Of a stretch of 54,210 nt of DNA, positions 32,901 through 41,048 are shown one piece after another (position 1 is the first letter of the stretch; each line of letters begins with the position of its first letter). The DNA is from an uncultured Collinsella sp. GTDB lineage: Bacteria > Actinomycetota > Coriobacteriia > Coriobacteriales > Coriobacteriaceae. The notes beneath the pieces were generated by a model that was not told the DNA's origin, ran no database searches, and saw only the letters and a list, made by a program, of their open reading frames with translations. The position numbers and the translations under genes were made by a program. Where the stretch lies: assembly GCA_900542165.1 (NCBI GenBank), contig UQMM01000013.1, positions 1-54,210 of the forward strand, given 5' to 3'.

Positions 32901-33134
32901 TTGTAAAACCCCACGTTGAGATAGCTTTTACAGCCCCAAACCCCTCTTAAACAGGCCCCCGTAACGTTAAAGTTGAACTCTATGGTTTCTCAACAATTCA
33001 TCATAACTGCAGGTCAAAGCCAAAGCCTCAAGTTCAACTTGACCCTTTGGAACCTTTAAGGTTCAAGTTGAGGTCGAAAGCAGTAGTAGAATACCGTTCG
33101 AACCATAACCTACGATTGATTGCAGAGGGACTGG
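32901..33134 (+). promoter_or_regulatory. Upstream region of the cell-wall protein, rich in palindromes
   Basis: AAGTTGAAC at 32970, the near-palindrome TCAAGTTCAACTTGA at 33028-33042, GAACCTTTAAGGTTC at 33050-33064 (7-bp arms) and TTCAAGTTGA at 33062-33071 crowd into about 100 bp. TCAACTTGA (33034) and TCAAGTTGA (33063) can also pair as a 9-bp stem. TAGAAT at 33087-33092 is a possible -10. The crowding suggests a protein-binding control region. Confidence 0.45.
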
Positions 33135-34268
33135 ATGCAGCATTCGAATCATCGCACCGCAGCGCTCATTGCGTCGAAGCCGGCTCGTATCATCACGAGC
33201 GTCGCGCTCGCCGTTGCGCTGACGGCCACGCCGATGCTCTCCCCCGTTGCGGCGTATGCCGCCTCGCAGGCAACGCAGGACCAGCTTTCCGCAGCCCAGC
33301 AGAAGATCGAAGCCGCCACGAGCGCCTACAACGACGCCCGTACCAAACTCGATGACCTGCAAAAGCAGATTGACTCCAATGAGGCAAGCATCGAGGAAAT
33401 CGAGGCTAAGCTTCCCGAGCAGCAGGCCAAGGCAAGCTCCGCCATGCGCGATCTGTACAAGTATCAGAAGGGCACTAATCCCATCGTGAGCTTCCTGGTC
33501 AACGCGCAGAGCCTGGGTGAGTTCATCACGACCTGCAAATACACCAACCAGATCACGAGCTCGAGCGTCGACGAGATCGAAGAGCTCAATAACATGCAAA
33601 CCGAACTCGAGCAGAACAAGGCTGAGCTCCAGCAGGCCAAGTCTCAGCTTGAGGCAGAGCAGAAAAACGCCGAGGATGCGCTGGCGCAGGCCCAGCAGCT
33701 CCGCAGCGAGGCACAGGCAAAAGCCGAGCAGGAAAATGCCGCCGAGCTTGCCAAGCTTGAGGCCGATAAGGCCGCTGCCGCCGAGAAGCTCTCGGGCGAG
33801 GGCGTAAGCGGCAGCAATTCCAGCAGCCAGGCCACCAACACCAACACCACCATCGACACCACGGTGAACAACTCCAATACCGGTAGTTCCGATTACGATT
33901 CGTTCATTAATGAGTGGACGAGCCGCATCGACAATTATCTCGCCGGCTCCCCCATGGCAGGCCAGGGCTACAACTTTGCCGTCGCCGCTTGGAATACCGG
34001 TGTCGACCCCCGTTGGTCCCCCGCCATCGCCTGCATCGAGAGCACCAAGGGTGCTTATTGCGCCAATTCTTATAACGCCTGGGGCTGGAGTGCACGTGGC
34101 GGCGGTTGGCGCAGCTTTGGCAGCTGGAGCGAGGGCATCTCCGCTCACGTTGCCTATCTGGGCGCCAACTACGGCTCCACCCTTACCCCGGCTGCGGCCA
34201 AAAAGTACTGCCCGCCCACGTGGCAGGACTGGTACAACAAAGTCGCCGCTCAGATGAACCGCATCTAA
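33135..34268 (+). CDS. Secreted coiled-coil cell-wall protein with a lysozyme-like C-terminal domain
   Basis: A 377-residue exported protein. A signal peptide ends around VAAYAAS (residue 43). Residues 45-225 form a long coiled coil of the CwlO/PcsB/FtsX-partner type, rich in Gln, Glu, Ala and Lys, then a Ser/Asn/Thr linker (about 230-265). The C-terminal 110 residues (from SFINEWTSRIDNYL) contain AIACIESTKG, with a candidate catalytic glutamate, and NAWGW, which resemble lysozyme-like wall hydrolases. GAGGG precedes the ATG at 33135. It likely remodels peptidoglycan; the exact bond cut is not known. Confidence 0.75.
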   Translation: MQHSNHRTAALIASKPARIITSVALAVALTATPMLSPVAAYAASQATQDQLSAAQQKIEAATSAYNDARTKLDDLQKQIDSNEASIEEIEAKLPEQQAKASSAMRDLYKYQKGTNPIVSFLVNAQSLGEFITTCKYTNQITSSSVDEIEELNNMQTELEQNKAELQQAKSQLEAEQKNAEDALAQAQQLRSEAQAKAEQENAAELAKLEADKAAAAEKLSGEGVSGSNSSSQATNTNTTIDTTVNNSNTGSSDYDSFINEWTSRIDNYLAGSPMAGQGYNFAVAAWNTGVDPRWSPAIACIESTKGAYCANSYNAWGWSARGGGWRSFGSWSEGISAHVAYLGANYGSTLTPAAAKKYCPPTWQDWYNKVAAQMNRI

Positions 34269-34278
34269 GTGCAACTGC

Positions 34279-34303
34279 AAAGGGCCCCAACGGGGCCCTT
34301 TTC
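34279..34303 (+). terminator. Terminator after the cell-wall protein gene
   Basis: Perfect 10-bp stem AAAGGGCCCC/GGGGCCCTTT with a three-base loop, followed by TCTTTT. It lies between convergent genes. Confidence 0.88.
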
Positions 34304-34305
34304 TT

Positions 34306-35685
34306 TTAGGTAGCGGAGGTATCGACGACGCCGGTCGCATTGGCAACCGCGACTATGACGATCATGCATAGGAGCAGCACACCCAATGCCTTGAGCCAGA
34401 GTTTCGCGAGTTTCTTGCCGCGATAGCTGTCGAGCAGTGCGAATCGCCGACGAAGACGGCGCTTATCGAGCAGCGCAAAATGCATAAGCACCATAAGGCC
34501 ATCGACAAAGAAAAAATACTCGATTATGAGAAGCCACGTCGGGTAGCTTTGGTTTGCTCCCGTGGGGTGAAAGACGGCAAAGTGACTTCCGGCAAAGAAC
34601 ACAAGCAGCGAGAAGCAGACGAGCGTATTCCAAATACGCCCCAGAGACTCCGGAACGCGAGAGAGCAGACCGCATGCAGCGGAGGCGGCAGGCCTAGGAA
34701 GCCCTGTGGGGTTCTGGAGCCCTTGGGGCGTCAACACCGTCTCCGAGGCCGGAGTACGGACAGGCGCAGGCGCAGGAGGCCGCACGGGGCGACTTAGATC
34801 GTATGCCGCGCGCGTCGCCCGTCCCAACGCTTCCGCGCTCGCAAAACGCTTGGCCGGGTCGAGCGCCATCGACATGCAGACGGCATCGGCAAGTGGGGTG
34901 GGAATGCCACGCGCCTCGCATTGCTCGCGCATGTCGAGCCCTGGTTTAGGGTCGACTCCCGTCAAGCAGAAGAACAACAGGGCGCCAAGTGCGTAGACGT
35001 CGCTGCGCACACTCGTCTGCCCAAACCCATACTGCTCGGGCGGCGCATAGGGTCGCGTGCCAAACTTGACGGTGTCGGCATCGGCGCCATCGCGCCATAC
35101 GCGCGCGATCCCCAAGTCGATAATCACCAGCGATGAAAATGTCAGGCCGTCATCAGGCGTATAGTTGGCACCTGTCACGATGATATTCGACGGCTTGAGG
35201 TCACGATGGATCACCGGCGCCGACGTCTCCCCCGCCATTGCAAAACCGGCGTGGAGCTCGCCCACGGCATCGCATAGGGCAGGATACAATTCACGCGCAT
35301 AATCGGGGGTGGCTCCCAGACGGTCCACCAGCGCCCCGAGTGTCTCCCCTTCGATGTATTCCATAACCACGTTGAGCTCGTCGCCCACACGACGACAATC
35401 GACGATTCTGGGCAGGTGCTCAAAACGCCTGCCTGCCCGCTGAGCGGCAAACAGACGCTCGTATGCCCCGCCGATTTGAGCCGAAGCATCGATGCGTTTG
35501 CGGACAAAGGGGCCGAGCGAACTACCGCCGGTTCCTTCAAAGTACACGAGCTCGGTTGTTTCAACGGACGAGCGCTTAAGTACACGCTCCACGCGATAGC
35601 TGTCGTCGCGATCGAGCGACGCCAGGTGCTCGGCAAGCGCTGCGGTCAGCTTGTCATTGGAATATGTTGGGGTCTGAGTATCCAT
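34306..35685 (-). CDS. Serine/threonine protein kinase with C-terminal membrane spans
   Basis: A Hanks-type kinase of 459 residues. The catalytic loop is IHRDLKPSNIIV, followed by the metal-binding IDLGIARV (DLG in place of DFG), then GTRPYAPPEQ and SDVYALGALLF. After a Pro-rich linker (about residues 290-330), three hydrophobic segments occupy the C terminus; no PASTA repeats exist, so any sensing differs from PknB. The start is ambiguous between ATGs at 35685, 35694 and 35697; GGAGG is only two bases ahead of the first. It follows a helix-turn-helix gene on the same strand and likely shares its transcript. Confidence 0.87.
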   Translation of the reverse strand: MDTQTPTYSNDKLTAALAEHLASLDRDDSYRVERVLKRSSVETTELVYFEGTGGSSLGPFVRKRIDASAQIGGAYERLFAAQRAGRRFEHLPRIVDCRRVGDELNVVMEYIEGETLGALVDRLGATPDYARELYPALCDAVGELHAGFAMAGETSAPVIHRDLKPSNIIVTGANYTPDDGLTFSSLVIIDLGIARVWRDGADADTVKFGTRPYAPPEQYGFGQTSVRSDVYALGALLFFCLTGVDPKPGLDMREQCEARGIPTPLADAVCMSMALDPAKRFASAEALGRATRAAYDLSRPVRPPAPAPVRTPASETVLTPQGLQNPTGLPRPAASAACGLLSRVPESLGRIWNTLVCFSLLVFFAGSHFAVFHPTGANQSYPTWLLIIEYFFFVDGLMVLMHFALLDKRRLRRRFALLDSYRGKKLAKLWLKALGVLLLCMIVIVAVANATGVVDTSAT

Positions 35686-35783
35686 AGCCTCCATCATAGC
35701 GCAGGGCGCAGACACCCCATGGCATCCGCACCCCGTTCGTTTGCATCGCTGTTCGACAGCTCCGCCGGCTCAGATATCAGCCG

Positions 35784-36206
35784 CTAACTCACCGTCTCCT
35801 CGCCAAAGCGATACAGTTCCTCGTTGACCTTTTGGAGGCTGCACCCGCGATCGATGCAAAAGATGATAATCGCATCGCGGCGGTCCTTGCAGTTAAGGAC
35901 GCTTACCCCGGCAGCCGTCAGCGCACGGTTGGTCTCTTTGAGCGTCAGCGCCATCGCAAAGGCAATCTGCAGCACCTTATTGCGACTCGGATGACGCGCG
36001 CCGGTAAAGATCTGATAGCCAAAGGTCTCATTGAGATCGGCCATGCGAACCACGCGCGAACGCTCCAAGCCCTTTTCCTGCAGCAGCTGCATCAGGTAGT
36101 CCGAAAGTGACGGGGCGGCAAAGTCGTGTTCTTTGATATAGCCATCGATGTTTGGCGCGTCGAGAAGTTCATTGAGCAACTCGTCAGTCAACTTTTTATC
36201 GGGCAT
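35784..36206 (-). CDS. Helix-turn-helix protein upstream of the kinase
   Basis: A 140-residue protein with an XRE-like helix-turn-helix (about residues 32-95: SDYLMQLLQEKGLERSRVVR, then RHPSRNKVLQIAFAM) and a C-terminal extension containing two cysteines in IIFCIDRGCS. GAGG lies before the ATG at 36206. It is 98 bp upstream of the kinase on the same strand. Such pairs suggest that the kinase phosphorylates the regulator, or that it controls the kinase; this is inference. Confidence 0.72.
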   Translation of the reverse strand: MPDKKLTDELLNELLDAPNIDGYIKEHDFAAPSLSDYLMQLLQEKGLERSRVVRMADLNETFGYQIFTGARHPSRNKVLQIAFAMALTLKETNRALTAAGVSVLNCKDRRDAIIIFCIDRGCSLQKVNEELYRFGEETVS

Positions 36207-36245
36207 ACGACCTCACCTCCCATACGGCGCAACGGTAGCGACATG

Positions 36246-36791
36246 CTAGGCCAGCACCCAGCTTGCAGTGGCAGACTTATCAAACATGTTGGCAAAATAC
36301 AGTGCCTTCTTGATATCGCCATCAAAGTAGATATTGCCCGCCACGGAGCCACCGGCGGAAAGGGTACCAGACTGCAGCTCATCGGAGCCCTCGCTGTAGT
36401 AACCCTGATTCTGTTGAGCGCCGTTGGCGTCCTCGCCCTTCCAGTCGTAGATATTGTAATCTGCGCCCTCATCGCCATTGTTAACGTACGTGACGTGAAT
36501 GCCCGTCATGGTCGAACCGTCATAATTTGTGAGGCCGGGCTGGACGGAATCGACAACGACGGAAAGACCGGCAGCCGTGGTCACCGTCGCACCAACCGCC
36601 AGGTCAGTCGTAGACTGCTCTTCCTTCTTCGCCTCTTCCTTCTTGTCGCCATCGCCAGCGTCCTCGGTGACGGTCGCCTTATCGCTACCACAACCGGCAA
36701 GAAGACCGGCAGTCCCCAAGGCGACGGTGGCGAATGCGCTCAGTGCAGCGCGACGGCTCAGCAGCACTTCGTTTTCAAGCTTTTTCATCAT
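36246..36791 (-). CDS. Lipoprotein with a DUF4352/DUF5067-like domain
   Basis: A 181-residue predicted lipoprotein. The signal sequence has a twin-arginine-like SRRAALSAF start and ends in a lipobox LLAGC at residue 34. A charged linker rich in Lys and Glu (about 37-60) leads to a beta-rich domain (65-181) with the pattern of DUF4352-type immunoglobulin-like domains. AAGGA is close to the ATG, and a second ATG follows directly. It lies 39 bp upstream of the helix-turn-helix gene on the same strand, so it may belong to the kinase unit. Confidence 0.8.
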   Translation of the reverse strand: MMKKLENEVLLSRRAALSAFATVALGTAGLLAGCGSDKATVTEDAGDGDKKEEAKKEEQSTTDLAVGATVTTAAGLSVVVDSVQPGLTNYDGSTMTGIHVTYVNNGDEGADYNIYDWKGEDANGAQQNQGYYSEGSDELQSGTLSAGGSVAGNIYFDGDIKKALYFANMFDKSATASWVLA

Positions 36792-36796
36792 GCATC

Positions 36797-37305
36797 CTTC
36801 CTACGATCCGGCTACCGTGCCGGCACACAGCACATCGTAGAAAGGATTAAACTTGAATTCATTAGCTGAGAGCTAAGGTTGCGATATAGAAGAGCATGAA
36901 GCGCGTGTCCATCGCCGATGACACCTCGAGGCTTGCCAACATCGATTTGAACTACTGGTTCTACGGCTGCAGCGTCTTGCCTCGATTTCCGACATGACAA
37001 ACCTGCGCGGCGTAGTCCATGCGGACGACGACGCTCTCGAGCATGCCCTACACACTCGATGCTCGAACGAGCTCGATAGAATCCTGGTAGATGCGGGCTG
37101 AGAACCGCCCAAGGGTCACATGGGCCCGACCACATTCAACAACCACAAGGCCATCGTGGGCGGCAATGACACGGCCTGCGACTCAAAGCAAACGATGCGC
37201 GCGATGTGCCGAATAGACCGCGAGGAGCAGGCGGGATACCTCATAACGGCCGGGCAGCCCCTACGGCATAGGCTAGGCGATGGGGTGTGGAGCACGTAGC
37301 AAGGA
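36797..37305. other. Gene-poor gap with a possible decayed reading frame
   Basis: No intact gene is supported. On the plus strand one frame stays open from about 36930 to 37109 (…SDMTNLRGVVHADDDALEHA…), stops at a TGA, and continues in the same frame to a TAG near 37300 (…MGPTTFNNHKAIVGG…). Another frame starts at 36896 with MKRVSIADDTSRLAN and ends at 36998. This pattern may be the remains of one or more broken genes, but I do not recognise the family, and chance cannot be excluded. Confidence 0.35.
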
Positions 37306-38061
37306 CTAAAGCAGGTCGCTTTCCACCTCAACATCTTCGATGCTTTCGACCTCCGCTTCAGTGGGCAGGGTTCCATCGGGGTCCTCGCCCTCCATGAACA
37401 TCCTGATGGCGTTCTTAGCAATGATGCTCGTCGATGCCACGTCCACACCGCCGCCAATCACGCCGCCGGCGAGGGGCAGCATTTTCCCGAGGTTAATGAT
37501 GCCTTTCTCGCCGAACTTCGTGATAAATCTGAAGCCGACCTTCTGGTTGATCTTCACGAGTGCCGCCCCGGGAATCTTCTTGATTGCGACCTCAAGCGAT
37601 TTCGTCCCAGTCTTGATGAGCCCCATTTTGACAAGATCACTCGCCGTCGTACCCGTGAGACACATGTAGATCATCGTCTGAACTTGGTCGGACGTAACGT
37701 CATAGCCACCCATCTTCGCGATGCAGGCGATCATGCGCATCTGGACGTACATGACGCTGCTTATGTTCGCGGGAATTGCGACCGGAAGCGTAATCAAGCC
37801 CCCGAGCCCGGTGACGAAACCTGAGGTTCCGCATTTCATGATCTGCCACTTTGCGAGTGCCCTTGCGGCATCATCGGGTGACTTCGCCTTTCCCGTGTAG
37901 TCCTCAACCATCTCGTCGACCGAGCGACTCACCTTAGGGACGCCATTCAGTGCGCTCCTGTAGATGGTATCGAGCAGCTTGCCAGCCGATTCCTCATCGA
38001 TGGGCATCTCGAAACCTTTGGCCCTTCCAACCGTGTCTTTCTCTCCCGTCTTCTTAGCCAT
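37306..38061 (-). CDS. EcsC family protein
   Basis: A 251-residue protein with glycine-rich hydrophobic stretches (TSGFVTGLGGLITLPVAIPANI and PLAGGVIGGGVDVASTSIIA) that match the EcsC family pattern. In Bacillus, EcsC is linked to an ABC transporter and secretion, but EcsC-domain proteins also occur alone. No ABC partner lies nearby. AGGAAG precedes the ATG at 38061; upstream in-frame codons lack support. The C-terminal 30 residues are acidic. Confidence 0.8.
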   Translation of the reverse strand: MAKKTGEKDTVGRAKGFEMPIDEESAGKLLDTIYRSALNGVPKVSRSVDEMVEDYTGKAKSPDDAARALAKWQIMKCGTSGFVTGLGGLITLPVAIPANISSVMYVQMRMIACIAKMGGYDVTSDQVQTMIYMCLTGTTASDLVKMGLIKTGTKSLEVAIKKIPGAALVKINQKVGFRFITKFGEKGIINLGKMLPLAGGVIGGGVDVASTSIIAKNAIRMFMEGEDPDGTLPTEAEVESIEDVEVESDLL

Positions 38062-38127
38062 GGCTCTTCCTTTCTCGCAGCTTTGCTTTCTCAATAACCC
38101 TTGCAAATTCTGCGAACCATCCATCAA

Positions 38128-38431
38128 TCTTTGGGCATTTTACCTCGCGTTTTATAGCGATGATTCAGCTGTCAGCCAATTTGTGACCGCAGCGGATGAT
38201 GGGCTCGTTAGTTGGCCTATGTCCTGTTGGGGAGTCCTTATGGAATCTATTGCGATGAGCTGGCATGGGGGCTGGCGATTGCAGCCTGCCTTCCCGTGTT
38301 GCTGGCGGCGGTGCTCTCACGCCAAACGCTTGTACATTCGGATTGCTACACAACGAATGAAACTTGTTGATGCGGGGCGCGGTTCATTCAGAGTCCGCCC
38401 CTCGCTTCATCCTCAAGAAGCTCGTCGAAGC
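38128..38431. other. Gap of about 300 bp without a supported gene
   Basis: The sequence between the EcsC gene and the small membrane protein gene has no start codon with a ribosome binding site and no family I recognise. I see no strong hairpin or repeat in it either. Confidence 0.4.
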
Positions 38432-38755
38432 CTACCCCACCGTTACGGATTCCCCGGTAAAGGTGCTCACAAGCAACAAGATAAAGAACGCCAGATAACT
38501 GATACTCAATAGGTAGGTGACAACCAAAAAGATGGCCCATCCGACATTGGTTTTACCGTCGGCACGGCGTTGCTCGCGATTGCGGCAGAGCCAAATCGTC
38601 ACGCCGATGGCAGTGATAAACAGTACAAGTGCCGCCGCAGCCAGCCCAGCAAGCGCAAACATCACGCCAATGCTCACAGCAATAACCGGAAGCAACAACA
38701 AGCCGCATCCACACCCACCGGGACTATAAACGGCAGACTGTCGGCGTCGCCTCAT
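38432..38755 (-). CDS. Small membrane protein, function unknown
   Basis: A protein of about 107 residues with an Arg-rich start (MRRRRQSA), a GGCGCG patch and three hydrophobic stretches, the first two separated by a glycine-rich turn. The start is uncertain: I use the ATG at 38755, but a GTG at 38785 is possible. It lies directly downstream of the HigA antitoxin gene on the same strand, with about 30 bp between. I do not recognise a family. Confidence 0.55.
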   Translation of the reverse strand: MRRRRQSAVYSPGGCGCGLLLLPVIAVSIGVMFALAGLAAAALVLFITAIGVTIWLCRNREQRRADGKTNVGWAIFLVVTYLLSISYLAFFILLLVSTFTGESVTVG

Positions 38756-38784
38756 CGCCGCGCCACCCCCATCATCTTTGAGCA

Positions 38785-39126
38785 CTACAGTGCGATAGCC
38801 TGCTGAACAGGAACGATCTTGTCGAGTTCCGGTTCGATCCGCCTTTTCTCGGCCTCAAGGTCAAACGCCACCTGAGCGCGCAGCCAATAACCATCCGTCA
38901 GGCCAAAATAACGGCAAAGACGGAGGTCGGTGTCGGCCGTCACGCGACGTTTTCCCAAGACAATCTGCCCGATACGCTGAGCCGGAATCCCAGTCTCTTT
39001 CGCAAGGCGATATTGAGAAATGCCCATGGGAACAAGAAACTCCTCTTTGAGAAGCTCACCAGGAGTCACCGGCGACAGCAAATCGGCCGAAGTCTCATCA
39101 CTTGTGATAATCGACGATTTCGACAT
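38785..39126 (-). CDS. higA: HigA-type antitoxin
   Basis: A 113-residue XRE-family protein with the HigA/VapI pattern: TPGELLKEEFLVPMGISQYRLA, AQRIGQIVLGKRRVTADTDLRL and YWLRAQVAFDLE. It should neutralise the toxin and repress the operon. Start at 39126, with AGGAG about ten nucleotides ahead, inside the toxin gene; the two genes overlap by 29 bp. The toxin-first order is the normal one for HigBA. Confidence 0.88.
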   Translation of the reverse strand: MSKSSIITSDETSADLLSPVTPGELLKEEFLVPMGISQYRLAKETGIPAQRIGQIVLGKRRVTADTDLRLCRYFGLTDGYWLRAQVAFDLEAEKRRIEPELDKIVPVQQAIAL

Positions 39127-39379
39127 TCCAAGCCATCTCCTGTCTCCACTCAAAACAGACCCGATAGCGCTCGTTAACACGGATGCTATATTGACCGGCA
39201 CGATCGCCCTTCAAAGCTTCCAGGCGGTTGCCCGGTGGAACGCGAAGATCATCAAGCGAAGCACAAACCTGCAGTTGGCGAATCTTCCTCAACGCAACAC
39301 ACTCAAAGGGCACGAACCTCCTGACCCGCACACCCATGGCAAAGCGTTCGGTATCCTCATCTTTATACGATGCAATCAT
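39098..39379 (-). CDS. higB: HigB-type toxin (RelE fold)
   Basis: A 93-residue RelE/HigB-like protein with ALRKIRQLQVCASLDDL, PGNRLEALKGDRAGQYSIRV and the C-terminal RVCFEWR...VEIVDYHK, all typical of ribosome-dependent mRNA interferases. It overlaps the antitoxin gene. A palindrome ACGTTAGTAACGT lies just upstream at 39391-39403 and is a plausible operator for the antitoxin. Confidence 0.9.
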   Translation of the reverse strand: MIASYKDEDTERFAMGVRVRRFVPFECVALRKIRQLQVCASLDDLRVPPGNRLEALKGDRAGQYSIRVNERYRVCFEWRQEMAWNVEIVDYHK

Positions 39380-39390
39380 AGTATCGCCTT

Positions 39391-39403
39391 ACGTTAGTAA
39401 CGT
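39391..39403. promoter_or_regulatory. Putative HigA operator
   Basis: The 13-bp palindrome ACGTTA-G-TAACGT lies 12 bp upstream of the higB start, where autoregulatory operators are usual. A TATAAT reads on the minus strand further upstream (39432-39438 region), consistent with a promoter in this stretch. Confidence 0.5.
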
Positions 39404-39481
39404 CAAACGTTTCTATAGACTTACATCTCTATTATATCGTACGTTTGTTCGTGTTTTCTAGAACAAATAGTCCTTCACGCC

Positions 39482-40669
39482 TTAGTCAAGCGAAAGTAAT
39501 CGTTTGTAGACATCGAGGCCTTTGAGTAGGATTTCCTCGTCGAAGAGCATGCTATCGGTATGCAGAGCGCTTGTTGCATAGGCGGGGCAGCCATCCGAAT
39601 CACTCGGGTTGTCTTGGTCCTCTGGCACGCCCGTGCCTAGCAAGAAGAACACGCCCGGCAGATGGCGCTGATAGAACGCGAAATCCTCGGCGATTAGCAG
39701 CGGCTCGTCCACGAGCTGCAATTCGGGCAGAGCGGGCGCGATTCGGGCAAACAACTCAGGATCGTTATCGACCGGTGGATAGCCCTCGGCAAAGTCGAGA
39801 TCATACGTGCAGCCCGTTGCGGCACAGGCATCGTCCAGCACGCGGCGCACGCCTTCGCGCGCCCGGTCGAACATGTCGTCCGTAAACACACGCAGGCTTC
39901 CGGCCACATGGGCCTCCCCCGCCACCGCGTTGCAAACGGTGCCAGCCTGCAGCAGGCCAAACTTGCCGATACAGGGTTCGTCGGTGCCCAGCTCGTCCAT
40001 CAGTTCGCGCTCGGCAACCAAGAACTTGGCAGCCGCCAGCGCCGCATCGTGCGATTCCTCGACCGGAACGCCATAGGTCTTAGCGATATGGATGCTCGTC
40101 CCGTGAATATGAATGTGTGTCTCACTCGAGCGCGCCAGCAGCGGGCCGGAACAGCTCGCCAATGTGTTCGCAGTCAGATCGGGCCACACGTGAAAGCCAA
40201 AAATGCGGTCGACCCCGTAGCGCTCGAACACACCGCTCTCGCAAACTGTCTTGGCGCCACCAGTCGTCTCCTCGGCAGGCTGGAACACAAAGAGCACGTT
40301 GCGCTTGATGGCACCTGGCTGCTCACGAATCGTGCGATCGACAAAGGTTGCCGCCGCAAGGGCCATGGCCATGTGTCCATCGTGTCCGCAAGCGTGCATC
40401 TTTCCGGGATGCTTCGAGGAAAAGGCCGCACCCGTCGCCTCCGCGATGGGCAGTGCGTCCATATCGGCGCGAATCGCCGTGGCATGCGCGGCGCCCGTGC
40501 CAGCGTCGAAGAAAGCACAAACACAGCTGGGGCAGGGATGGGTCACTTCACAGGCAAGCGAAGCGAGCACGCCCTCGATATAGGCTATGGTTTGAGGAAG
40601 ATCGAAATCGAGCTCCGGAATGCGATGCAGGTCGCGACGATAGCGACGAAGTTCTTGGAGCTCGGTCAT
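39482..40669 (-). CDS. M20 family amidohydrolase, candidate N-acetyl-diaminopimelate deacetylase
   Basis: A 395-residue metal-dependent amidohydrolase of the M20D type. The metal ligands and catalytic residues are visible in MHACGHDGHMA and FQPAEE, with a central dimerisation domain and the C-terminal FFLLGTG. The start at 40669 has AAAGGA ahead, though the frame is open for 92 further codons upstream. Family members cleave N-acyl amino acids, hippurate or N-acetyl-diaminopimelate. Its position back-to-back with a lysine operon that uses an acyltransferase suggests the last of these, but the gene is not under the same riboswitch. Substrate is an inference. Confidence 0.8.
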   Translation of the reverse strand: MTELQELRRYRRDLHRIPELDFDLPQTIAYIEGVLASLACEVTHPCPSCVCAFFDAGTGAAHATAIRADMDALPIAEATGAAFSSKHPGKMHACGHDGHMAMALAAATFVDRTIREQPGAIKRNVLFVFQPAEETTGGAKTVCESGVFERYGVDRIFGFHVWPDLTANTLASCSGPLLARSSETHIHIHGTSIHIAKTYGVPVEESHDAALAAAKFLVAERELMDELGTDEPCIGKFGLLQAGTVCNAVAGEAHVAGSLRVFTDDMFDRAREGVRRVLDDACAATGCTYDLDFAEGYPPVDNDPELFARIAPALPELQLVDEPLLIAEDFAFYQRHLPGVFFLLGTGVPEDQDNPSDSDGCPAYATSALHTDSMLFDEEILLKGLDVYKRLLSLD

Positions 40670-40781
40670 AAAGGATCCTTTCATGGGGCATATCCATTCA
40701 CACAATATTGTGATACAGGATTGTGGCACACATGTTTCCAGCATATTGCTGCATTTTTTAAACGTTATATACGAATACTCT

Positions 40782-40809
40782 TGTTTGGTAAAGTGCAACG
40801 TGGTAGGGT
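40782..40809 (+). promoter_or_regulatory. Putative promoter of the lysine operon
   Basis: TTGTTT at 40782-40787 and TAGGGT at 40804-40809 are separated by 16 bp and lie about 12 bp ahead of the riboswitch, as needed. Confidence 0.4.
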
Positions 40810-40820
40810 CTTTACCACTT

Positions 40821-40978
40821 GATAGAGGCGCGGGCACGAAGAGCCGCGGGCGAGCCGGCAGGCTTTGACCCCGCGGGGAGGCGAAACCCGCCGAACTGGG
40901 CTTTTCGGGCACGAACAACCTGGTGGGCCTGCGGGAAATACCCACAGGACTGTCTGCAGCAATGCGGGAGCGCTATCC
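40821..40978 (+). ncRNA. Lysine riboswitch (L box)
   Basis: The aptamer carries the known L-box blocks in order: GATAGAGGCGCGGGC (P1 5' strand), GGGGAGGCGAAACCCGCC with GAACTGGGC, CTGGTGGGCCTG, then GGACTGTCTGC and GCGCTATC closing P1. Downstream, GGATAGCGAGG at 41028-41038 contains the probable ribosome binding site of the lysine gene. It is complementary both to the 3' P1 strand (CGCTATCC, 40971-40978) and to CGCTAT at 40993-40998, so lysine binding could change its exposure. This suggests translational control; no obvious terminator is present. Confidence 0.93.
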
Positions 40979-41048
40979 GGACATTGGGTCCACGCTATGC
41001 GGATTCGATGCGCAGATGGCGCCGTCTGGATAGCGAGGTTTACGGGAC

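Noticed and set aside
33092..33100. TACCGTTCG near the wall-protein promoter
   Set aside because: Single 9-mer with no partner 21 bp away on either side.
37964..38512. A 182-codon plus-strand frame across the EcsC start and the following gap
   Set aside because: Its first part is antisense to the EcsC gene, and the rest has no ribosome binding site or recognisable motif.
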